Origin: Candidatus Aminicenantota bacterium
Lineage (GTDB): Bacteria; Acidobacteriota; Aminicenantia; UBA2199
Direction: 5' to 3'
Assembly (NCBI GenBank): GCA_020355945.1
Contig: CP070627.1
Location: 504,032 to 518,858, forward strand
DNA length: 14,827 nucleotides
Every line of letters starts with the position of its first letter. Position 1 is the first letter of the stretch. Both the position numbers and the translations under genes were made by a program. The notes beneath the pieces were generated by a model. It saw nothing but the letters and a program-made list of their open reading frames with translations, ran no database searches and was not told where the DNA came from. Below, one piece after another: positions 6,178 to 13,387 of the stretch.

Positions 6178-7349
6178 AAGACTATTTTAAGGCTGTAATT
6201 ATAGAGCAGATAGATAGGGGCTTATTTTTGAAAAGAATGATCCCCAAACCATTAAAGTACTCAGAGCTATCTGGTTTATCCATCCGCTGCAATCATATAA
6301 TAGATACAAATGTGGACTCTTTGAAATTTTTACTGGAAGTATTTGATCAGAAATATGAAGAGAATATTAGATTTATTTTAAGGGAATTAAGAAGATGTAT
6401 AAGGTCTTTAGAGCTTGTAGAGTATTACGGAGTCTTGCCCCTGAATTACCAGGGGGAAGAAATGAAATATCTAAACAAACTTGTTTTTAAAATAGTTCAA
6501 GAAATAAATTATCCCCTGGATCATCCTGCGGTTGCCAGTATTTCAACCGAATATTACTTTTTCAATACTTTCACAAATGTCATCTTTATACCATTTGGAG
6601 AATCGGAATTTCTTCTGCACATACCTGATTTATTCCATGAACTTGGACATGGGATTCTGACAAATAAAGAAAATCACCCCAAGCTCAGCAATCTCAGCGA
6701 AAAGTATGAATTAACTCTTAAAAAAATTACGGAATATTATGCGGACATTATATCCCGTAAAAAACGGGAAACCAGGCCAGAAGATGTCATCTATGTAATC
6801 AAGCTTATCCAGGATAATTGGAAAAGTTATTGGATAGATGAATTTCTTTGCGATCTATTTGCATTGGTTACTTTAGGCCCGGCATATGTATTTTCTCATC
6901 TTCATCTTTCCACAAAGAAGTCAAAAAATGTGTATCAATTTTCAGATATATTGCCTCAGACTCACCCATCGGATGACTCAAGAATGAAAATGCTTATCTA
7001 TGGTTTAGAGCTATTGGGATTTGAAAATGAAGCAGTTGAGATGTCATCAAAGTGGAATGCCATGCCGTATGTTGCTTCAGTGCAGCCTCCTGTTGAATAT
7101 CAATATGCTTACCCAAAAAGTCTGATGAAGGAAATTGCTTCAATTTTTGTAGATGGGTTAAAAGAAAATCATTTTCATATAACAACACCTGGAAATTTAA
7201 AAAAACTGGATGACAAAAGTATCAGAAAATTATTAAATGAGGCCTGGGATAAATTCTGGGAAAATCCTCATGAATTCCGAACCTGGGAGACGAGTATAAT
7301 CTCAATACTAAAGGAGGGGCGGTATTTTACTGATAAGGTGGCGTTCTAG
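6174..7349 (+). CDS. Predicted zinc metallopeptidase (HELGH zincin), family not recognised
   Basis: The product is 391 residues with no signal peptide or clear membrane helix, so it is probably cytoplasmic. HELGH at residues 155-159 fits the HEXXH zinc-binding motif with catalytic Glu156, in a helix preceded by the hydrophobic strand TNVIFIPFG. About 65 residues later comes IDEFLCDLFAL (Glu223, Asp227), a good candidate for the helix giving the third zinc ligand. It is followed by the GPAY turn and THPSDDSRM (263-271). This order (HEXXH, D/E-x-x-x-D helix, HP...R) resembles zincin-like proteins seen in accessory regions, but I cannot name a family. The N-terminal 120 residues are helical; the C-terminal 100 residues contain Trp-rich segments (AWDKFWENP). 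The start overlaps the upstream stop by four bases. The DNA is AT-rich (28-30% G+C in two counted lines). Substrate unknown. Confidence 0.75.
   Translation: MKDYFKAVIIEQIDRGLFLKRMIPKPLKYSELSGLSIRCNHIIDTNVDSLKFLLEVFDQKYEENIRFILRELRRCIRSLELVEYYGVLPLNYQGEEMKYLNKLVFKIVQEINYPLDHPAVASISTEYYFFNTFTNVIFIPFGESEFLLHIPDLFHELGHGILTNKENHPKLSNLSEKYELTLKKITEYYADIISRKKRETRPEDVIYVIKLIQDNWKSYWIDEFLCDLFALVTLGPAYVFSHLHLSTKKSKNVYQFSDILPQTHPSDDSRMKMLIYGLELLGFENEAVEMSSKWNAMPYVASVQPPVEYQYAYPKSLMKEIASIFVDGLKENHFHITTPGNLKKLDDKSIRKLLNEAWDKFWENPHEFRTWETSIISILKEGRYFTDKVAF
7295..7300 (+). promoter_or_regulatory. Possible internal promoter -10 for the dikinase gene
   Basis: A perfect TATAAT lies inside the end of the metallopeptidase gene, 71 bases before the dikinase ATG. 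No good -35 is found at the right distance (GAATTC at 7272-7277 is poor), so the call is weak. A separate promoter would let the dikinase be expressed independently of the upstream cassette. Confidence 0.3.
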
Positions 7350-7353
7350 CGCA

Positions 7354-7365
7354 CTCCTTTTGGAG
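7354..7365 (+). promoter_or_regulatory. Small hairpin covering the dikinase ribosome binding site
   Basis: CTCC at 7354-7357 pairs with GGAG at 7362-7365 across a TTTT loop. GGAGG at 7362-7366 is the Shine-Dalgarno sequence for the ATG at 7371, so the stem would hide it. With four pairs it is marginally stable and may have only a mild effect. Confidence 0.35.
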
Positions 7366-7370
7366 GCAAG

Positions 7371-10013
7371 ATGGGGAAAAAATATGTTTATTTCTTTTCT
7401 AAAGACTTTACAGAAGGGAGAAAGGAATTAAAGGAATTGTTAGGAGGCAAAGGTGCCAATCTAGCTGAAATGTGCAACCTTAAACTCCCGATTCCCCCGG
7501 GGTTTACCATTACCACAGAAGTATGTGACCTGTATTACAAAAATAATCAGAATTATCCGGAGGGTCTTGAACAAGAGGTGCAAAAGAACTTGGAAACACT
7601 GGAAAACTTAATGAGGAAGAAATTAGGTGACAAAGATAACCCTCTCCTGGTATCGGTACGTTCCGGCGCTGCTGTAAGCATGCCCGGTATGATGGATACT
7701 ATTTTGAACCTTGGATTGAATGACATATCTGTGGAAGGATTGGCAAGACGTTCAAATAATGAGAGATTTATCTATGATTCCTATCGGCGTTTTATCGAGA
7801 TGTTTGGGAATGTGGTGTTGGGGATTGAAATTGAAAAATTTTGGGAGGTACTGGATGCTGTGAAAATGAGGAAAGGAGTCGTGCATGACCTGGACCTGGA
7901 TGTGGAGGATCTCAAAGAGATGGTGATTCAATACAAAAACCTTGTAAAAGAAGAGACCGGGGAAAATTTTCCCCAGGACACCAAGATTCAGTTGTGGAAG
8001 TCCATTGATGCAGTATTCGGTTCCTGGAACAATCCACGGGCCATCAAATACAGGAAGCTGAATAGTATATCCGGTCTAAGGGGCACTGCAGTGAATGTGC
8101 AATCAATGGTGTTTGGTAACATGGGGGAAACTTCTGGAACTGGAGTTGCGTTTTCCAGGAATCCCTCCACCGGTGAAAATAAGTATTACGGAGAATATTT
8201 GATGAATGCCCAGGGAGAGGATGTGGTAGCTGGCATCCGAATTCCACACCCAGTATCTAACCTGGAAAAACAAAACCCAGAAATTTTTCAAAAACTGTTG
8301 GAGTTTAAAGACATATTAGAAAAACATTACCGTGATATGCAGGATATGGAGTTTACCATCGAAGAGGGGCGGTTGTACCTGCTGCAGACACGAGCGGGGA
8401 AACGGACCGGCCGGGCAGCCATTAATGTCGCGGTGGATATGGTGCATGAAGGGTTAATCACCAAAAAAGAAGCCATTATGAGGATAAAACCGGAAGATGT
8501 GGAGCAATTGCTTATTCCCAGTATTGATCCCAATGAAAGATATCTACCACTGGCCAGAGGGTATCCGGCATCACCCGGTGTGGCTATTGGTGAGATTGTA
8601 TTCACTGCTGAGAAGGCCGAGCACATGACATTGGCAGGGAAAAAAGTAATCCTGGTAAGAAAAGAAACCTCACCTGAGGATATTGGTGGTATGGATGTTG
8701 CCCAGGGGATATTAACCTCCACTGGAGGTATGACCTCACACGCTAGTGTTGTACTCAGGCGTATGGGCAAATGCTGTGTGGCTGGATGCAGTGAACTGGC
8801 TATCTTTCCGGACCACACCTGTCAAATCGCAGGAAAATTCTTTAAAGAAGGAGATATTATTACTATAGATGGATCAAAAGGAGAAGTCATTGCTGGCGCT
8901 CTTAAATTGATCGCACCAGGAATATCAGGAAAATTTGAAGAGTTTATGCAATGGGTGGATGAGGAACGAACCATTGGGGTTCGTACTAATGCCGATACGC
9001 CAAAAGATAGTGCTGTAGCAAGGAAGTTTGGCGCTGAAGGGATTGGACTTTGTCGCACTGAACATATGTTCTTTGAAGGAGAGCGAATCGATGCGATCCA
9101 CCAGATGATCATGGCCGCAACCGCAGAAGACCGTGCCAAAGCACTTGGTAAAATTCTCCCTATGCAAAAGGAAGATTTCATCGCTATCTTTGAGACAATG
9201 GCCGGTTACCCGGTAACTATTCGTTTACTGAACTCTCCATTGCACGAATTTATCCCTCAAAGCGATGAAGAGTTGAAAGACCTGGCTGCTGCCATTGGTG
9301 TTGAATTCGGGACACTTAAAACAAAAGCACAAAGTCTAAAAGAGTTTAATCCTATGCTGGGGCACCGGGGATGCAGATTAGCTATTACATATCCTGAAAT
9401 TGCCGTGATGCAAACCGAGGCCGTGATCCAGGCAGCACTGACTGTAAAGAAAAAAGGTATTAATGTTTTCCCTGAGATTATGATTCCCCTGGTGGGTACG
9501 GAAAAGGAATTTGAATATCTTAGAGAGATTATTGTTGAAACAGCAAACAAAATTTTTGAAAAAGAAAATGATTCGGTGGAATTTTTGGTGGGAACCATGA
9601 TTGAAATTCCCAGGGCCTGCCTGGTGGCGGATAAAATTGCAGAAACAGCTCAATTCTTCTCCTTTGGTACCAATGACCTGACCCAGATGACCTTTGGTTA
9701 TTCCAGGGATGATGCTGGCGTTTTTCTCCCGGAATACTTGTCAAAAGAGATATTAACCAGGGACCCCTTCCAGGTCATAGACCAGGAAGGGATCGGCCGG
9801 TTGATTAGAATAGGAATTGAAAGGGGTAGAAAGACACGACCGGATCTAAAGGTGGGTATCTGCGGTGAGCATGGCGGTGAACCAGGTTCTATTGAATTCT
9901 GTTATAGAATAGGAATGGACTATGTTTCCTGCTCTCCTTACCGGGTGCCCATTGCCCGATTGGTCGCGGCTCAAGCAAAAATAAAGGCAGAGAAAAATAA
10001 AACTAATTCCTAA
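7371..10013 (+). CDS. ppdK: Pyruvate, phosphate dikinase
   Basis: The product is 880 residues, the usual bacterial length. The enzyme interconverts pyruvate + ATP + phosphate and phosphoenolpyruvate + AMP + pyrophosphate in the cytoplasm. An N-terminal ATP-grasp domain shows LGGKGANLAEM (24-34), SVRSGAAVSMPGMMDTILNLG (95-115) and MQDMEFTIEEGRLYLLQTRAG (323-343). The swivelling domain carries the phosphohistidine motif GGMTSHASVV (His457). The C-terminal TIM barrel has GIGLCRTEHMF (Arg562), GTMIEIPRA (Glu745), FGTNDLTQMTFGYSRDD (Asn768) and GICGEHGGEP (catalytic Cys831). One oddity is that the normally conserved RLLDPPLHEF reads RLLNSPLHEF, with Asn621 and Ser622. The start ATG follows GGAGG after four bases and lies 21 bases after the metallopeptidase stop. 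The last 11 bases overlap the convergent NACHT gene. All other key residues are present, so activity is likely. Confidence 0.96.
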   Translation: MGKKYVYFFSKDFTEGRKELKELLGGKGANLAEMCNLKLPIPPGFTITTEVCDLYYKNNQNYPEGLEQEVQKNLETLENLMRKKLGDKDNPLLVSVRSGAAVSMPGMMDTILNLGLNDISVEGLARRSNNERFIYDSYRRFIEMFGNVVLGIEIEKFWEVLDAVKMRKGVVHDLDLDVEDLKEMVIQYKNLVKEETGENFPQDTKIQLWKSIDAVFGSWNNPRAIKYRKLNSISGLRGTAVNVQSMVFGNMGETSGTGVAFSRNPSTGENKYYGEYLMNAQGEDVVAGIRIPHPVSNLEKQNPEIFQKLLEFKDILEKHYRDMQDMEFTIEEGRLYLLQTRAGKRTGRAAINVAVDMVHEGLITKKEAIMRIKPEDVEQLLIPSIDPNERYLPLARGYPASPGVAIGEIVFTAEKAEHMTLAGKKVILVRKETSPEDIGGMDVAQGILTSTGGMTSHASVVLRRMGKCCVAGCSELAIFPDHTCQIAGKFFKEGDIITIDGSKGEVIAGALKLIAPGISGKFEEFMQWVDEERTIGVRTNADTPKDSAVARKFGAEGIGLCRTEHMFFEGERIDAIHQMIMAATAEDRAKALGKILPMQKEDFIAIFETMAGYPVTIRLLNSPLHEFIPQSDEELKDLAAAIGVEFGTLKTKAQSLKEFNPMLGHRGCRLAITYPEIAVMQTEAVIQAALTVKKKGINVFPEIMIPLVGTEKEFEYLREIIVETANKIFEKENDSVEFLVGTMIEIPRACLVADKIAETAQFFSFGTNDLTQMTFGYSRDDAGVFLPEYLSKEILTRDPFQVIDQEGIGRLIRIGIERGRKTRPDLKVGICGEHGGEPGSIEFCYRIGMDYVSCSPYRVPIARLVAAQAKIKAEKNKTNS

Positions 10014-13000
10014 TTCTAGCACCTAATCGTCTGCCGATCTTATCCAAAGCTTCAAAGGCCGCATCTTTAACTTTATTTTCATAGTAATATCCTTCATCTT
10101 TCAATGCCTTCTTCAGCGGTTGTATAGCTGTATCGTTTCCAATAGTTCCCAAAGCCTCTGCGGCACACCCCCGTACAGAACTCTCTTTATCAATTGATAG
10201 TACCTGGATCAGATAAGGAATGGCCTCAACACTCCCGATGGCGCCAAGTGCCTGTGCCGCACGCCAGCGAACAGAACTTTCTTTGTCATTTGATAGTGCC
10301 TGGATCAGATGAGGAATTGCTTCGGCATTTCCAATAGTACCAAGTGCAAATGCGGCACTCACACGAACAGGAATCTCTTTATCAGTGTTAAATGACTGAA
10401 TCAGATGAGGTATTACCTCAGGGCTTCCGATGGTTCCAAGCGCCTCTGCTGCACGCCAGCGAACTTCACTATCTTTATCTGTATTAAGTAACTTGATCAA
10501 ATGAGGGATAGCTTCAGGGTTTCCTATTTTTCCGAGAGTATATACGGCACACCATCTAATATTACTCATATCGTGGATTGTAAGTTTATGGATTAATTGA
10601 GGAATGGGTTCAATACTTCCAATGGCGCCAAGTGCAGATGCGGCATGCCATTGAACCGAACCATCTTTGTCATTAAAAAGTGCTTGGATTAAATATGGGA
10701 TGGCATCAGTGCTGCCGATGGCTCCAAGGGCCTCTGCCGCATATCCTCGAACAGAACTATCTTCATCTATGTTAAGCGTTTGGATCAAATGAGGGATAGC
10801 TTCAATATTTCCGATGGCACCAAGAGCCTCTGCCGCACGACATCGAACCAAAGTATCTTTATTGGTATTGAGTGTTTTGATTAGATGTGGAATGGCTTCA
10901 ACGCTTCCGATAGCTCCAAGTACATATGCAGCACGCCCTCGAATAGAACTTTCTCTATGTGTAGTAAGCACCTGGATTAATTGTTGAATGGGTTCATTGC
11001 TGCCTATTTTTGTAATGGCATATGCGGCATTCCAGCGAATAGAACTCTCTTTATGGGTGGTGAGGACTCGGATCAACCGGGGAATGGCTTCTGGGCTCCC
11101 AATATCACCAAGTGCTTCTATTGCACGTTCTCGAACAGAAATATCTTTGTGGGTCACTCTATTAAACAGTATATTGATAATGTTGCGTGGTTTCACCTGG
11201 CTAAGAACAGCCATCGCTCTTTTTCTAAGCAATTGAAATTCGCCTTTATCGTAGATAGTCCAAATGTGCTGAATGATTTCTTCTTTTAACTCAGGCTCTG
11301 TGAATTCCGCATCTGCAATAGATTTTCCTGTCAACATCAGGTTATTGTAAAAGATATCTTCGGGTACTTCCTTTTGGACTCGCTTAATAAGGGGACCCGC
11401 ATCCCTGCTTATCCCGGCATATAAAAGAATGGATTCTTCCCACCACGGTTCGAATAGGTGAGAAATGATAGTGGTCATACCCTCTTCTTGATTCTTTAAC
11501 TCAAGGGCGGTAAGGTATTCCTGGAAAGATAGATGGAAGAATTCATAGGTATCCATAGATACCTGTCTGAGAATATAACTACGCTTCCATATCTCCTCAA
11601 GGAAAGGTCGTGCGTCATCTTTTTTTAAACCAATCCAGGCAGAATACCTCGTAATTTCTTTAAAAATTTCTTTTTCTAAGATTGTCCGTTGTTTTTGTGA
11701 GTGAATACGAAGTGCCAGTTTCCTTAGAAAAAATTCTTTCTTTTTTTTAGGAAATTGGTTCTTAATTTTCCTGGCAGCATCCCATTTGTCCAGTAGTACA
11801 TCGATGGTCCGTTCATAGAGATCGGCACGCCGTTGTGGCAATTTTCCCTCTTCTTCGTAGATGATGGCTATAATTGAAATCATTAAGGGGTTTCCGGCCA
11901 ACCCCTCAATATTTTTATTGGTTTGCACCGCCTGCAGCATCTCTTCCCTTTTGTACCGGTTGTTGTCTTCAAACCAGTTCTCGATGAATCTTTTGATCTG
12001 GTCTCTATCAAATTCCATTACTTCCAGTCGTGTAAACCCACCCAATTCATCATTATAACCAGCAGGCCTGGAAGTCACCAGCACCTTACATCCATGGTAT
12101 TTTCCCGTGAATGCATGGATTTGTTTTATAACCTCTTCTTGTTTCTCTCTATTAGCCAGTTCATCGAAACCATCCAATAGTAATATACACTTACCACTTT
12201 CCAGGTCTTTTTCAACAAATTTTTTTGCTTCAGGAAAGGAGTATTTTTCAAATACTTTGTCAATATAGTCTCGAAATCCTTTACCACTATGGGCAAATTC
12301 CCTCAAATTAACCGGGATGGGCACTGAGATTCTTTCCAGTTTTTCGATATTTTCTTTACAGGATTTGAGGGCCAGGTATTTAATCAGGGTGGTTTTCCCT
12401 GAACCCGGAGTTCCCACCACTACAAGACGGTGGAAGCTTCTTACCGCAGTATCTATGTCCAGCACCCGCTCCCTTCGTACCATTGTTCCTGGTTTCCCTT
12501 CCATTTCTTTCATCGGTTCATCAAAAATTTTAAAGTTCTTTTCTTTATCAGTCTCAGTATACATTTCACGATGTTCTATTTTTTCTCTTAGCCGAAGAGG
12601 AACGTATATACTTTCGAGCTTGAGGGCCTCTTTCTGCCCGATTACAGAGACATCCCTGATGGTCTCAAAATCCTCTTTCATAGCATTAAAATAGGCGGTA
12701 AAAGACTCAAATTCTTTGAAAAAGTAATCCGGCATATGTTTGTCCAGCAATTCCACCAATTTATTACCATCGATAAAATTTACCAGTTTATCCAGGTGAG
12801 ATCTTTTCAGTTTGCCTCTGATACTTTCGATAGCCGAAGGCTTAATATCCCGTGAGGTAATAACGATACAGCGATCGATCACCAGCTCTTTCAGTCCATA
12901 GATATCGGTATAGGGTTCATTAAAAGTTTGCTCCATCTGGAATAAAATCTCCATGGCGTTGCCGGATTTGGATACTGAACCTGTTATGCTTGTTGTTTTT

Positions 13001-13197
13001 ACCACCACACCAATATAGTCCTTCTTATCAAATTTATTGATTTCATAAAAAATGATATCCTTTCCTTTCTCTGCTGTGCCGTGATACTCGATCACATCAT
13101 TAAAACCCATCTTTTTAAACAGTGGGATCAGCACCTCTTTCCTGAGCCTATCTTCACTCAGCTTTTGTAAAATCTCTAATTTTTTGTTTTCATCCAT
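10003..13197 (-). CDS. Nuclease-like domain - NACHT NTPase - HEAT repeat protein (STAND, probable anti-phage sensor)
   Basis: The product is 1064 residues. Residues about 12-135 resemble an Mrr/restriction-endonuclease-like fold: helix RLRKEVLIPLFKKMGF, then GKDIIFYE (Asp47) and GVVVKTT (Lys67). The NACHT module has Walker A GTPGSGKTT (262-270), Walker B CILLLDGFDEL (337-347), VTSRPAGY (374-381), GLAGNPLMI (432-440) and FHLSFQEYLTALEL (554-567). From about 686 to 1055 run 11-12 HEAT repeats of 32 residues. STAND proteins of this plan, including bacterial NACHT defence proteins, sense a phage component with the C-terminal part, oligomerise through the NTPase and activate the N-terminal effector. 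The role here is inferred from architecture. I choose the ATG at 13197; an upstream TTG at 13248 is part of the predicted -35 box. The 3' end overlaps ppdK tail to tail. Confidence 0.88.
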   Translation of the reverse strand: MDENKKLEILQKLSEDRLRKEVLIPLFKKMGFNDVIEYHGTAEKGKDIIFYEINKFDKKDYIGVVVKTTSITGSVSKSGNAMEILFQMEQTFNEPYTDIYGLKELVIDRCIVITSRDIKPSAIESIRGKLKRSHLDKLVNFIDGNKLVELLDKHMPDYFFKEFESFTAYFNAMKEDFETIRDVSVIGQKEALKLESIYVPLRLREKIEHREMYTETDKEKNFKIFDEPMKEMEGKPGTMVRRERVLDIDTAVRSFHRLVVVGTPGSGKTTLIKYLALKSCKENIEKLERISVPIPVNLREFAHSGKGFRDYIDKVFEKYSFPEAKKFVEKDLESGKCILLLDGFDELANREKQEEVIKQIHAFTGKYHGCKVLVTSRPAGYNDELGGFTRLEVMEFDRDQIKRFIENWFEDNNRYKREEMLQAVQTNKNIEGLAGNPLMISIIAIIYEEEGKLPQRRADLYERTIDVLLDKWDAARKIKNQFPKKKKEFFLRKLALRIHSQKQRTILEKEIFKEITRYSAWIGLKKDDARPFLEEIWKRSYILRQVSMDTYEFFHLSFQEYLTALELKNQEEGMTTIISHLFEPWWEESILLYAGISRDAGPLIKRVQKEVPEDIFYNNLMLTGKSIADAEFTEPELKEEIIQHIWTIYDKGEFQLLRKRAMAVLSQVKPRNIINILFNRVTHKDISVRERAIEALGDIGSPEAIPRLIRVLTTHKESSIRWNAAYAITKIGSNEPIQQLIQVLTTHRESSIRGRAAYVLGAIGSVEAIPHLIKTLNTNKDTLVRCRAAEALGAIGNIEAIPHLIQTLNIDEDSSVRGYAAEALGAIGSTDAIPYLIQALFNDKDGSVQWHAASALGAIGSIEPIPQLIHKLTIHDMSNIRWCAVYTLGKIGNPEAIPHLIKLLNTDKDSEVRWRAAEALGTIGSPEVIPHLIQSFNTDKEIPVRVSAAFALGTIGNAEAIPHLIQALSNDKESSVRWRAAQALGAIGSVEAIPYLIQVLSIDKESSVRGCAAEALGTIGNDTAIQPLKKALKDEGYYYENKVKDAAFEALDKIGRRLGARIRN
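10033..11145 (-). repeat. 96-base tandem repeat array encoding HEAT repeats
   Basis: About 11.5 in-frame copies of a 96-base unit encode 32-residue HEAT (PBS-lyase-like) repeats of the form xVRxxAAEALGxIGxxEAIPHLIxxLxxDKES. The register is exact at the DNA level: the ACAG core (ACAGAACT or its variant) recurs at 10175, 10271 and 10367. Copies are similar but not identical. This is coding sequence, not CRISPR. It lies in the presumed sensor part of the NACHT protein. Confidence 0.9.
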
Positions 13198-13219
13198 AAT
13201 CGGTCTTCTCTCTGGGCTA

Positions 13220-13248
13220 AATCTACAAGAAAACCGATCTCCTGTCAA
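13220..13248 (-). promoter_or_regulatory. Predicted sigma70-type promoter of the NACHT gene
   Basis: On the minus strand a perfect TTGACA (13248-13243) is followed after exactly 17 bases by TAGATT (13225-13220; 4 of 6 matches to TATAAT). Transcription would start near 13213, giving a short leader of about 15 bases with an AGAGAGAAG ribosome site before the ATG at 13197. Confidence 0.6.
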
Positions 13249-13316
13249 GTATTTTGTGAGGTTACGACGGTTTTAAAATTTTTTGTTCCCCTTTCTACTT
13301 TTAAAATCGAATAGAA

Positions 13317-13345
13317 TTGCATTATTTTTGGATTTTTGATATAAA
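13317..13345 (+). promoter_or_regulatory. Predicted promoter of the Zn-ribbon protein gene
   Basis: TTGCAT (13317-13322) and TATAAA (13340-13345) are separated by 17 bases in a very AT-rich stretch. Transcription would start near 13352, about 36 bases before the ATG. With the opposite-facing NACHT promoter some 70 bases away, the gap 13198-13387 is a divergent control region. Confidence 0.5.
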
Positions 13346-13387
13346 TAGATTGTTGTTAAATATGAAATTTAATAAGGGTTGAAAAAC

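Noticed and set aside
8327..8818. Minus-strand frame of 163 codons inside the dikinase gene
   Set aside because: It is antisense to conserved PPDK coding sequence and arises from that gene's codon bias.
10033..11145. Regularly spaced repeats that might suggest a CRISPR array
   Set aside because: The repeats are in-frame, contiguous, diverged and encode HEAT units. There are no unique spacers.
13198..13248. N-terminal extension of the NACHT protein from a TTG at 13248
   Set aside because: The TTG is part of a perfect -35 box (TTGACA) with a -10 at 17 bases, so it would lie upstream of the transcript.
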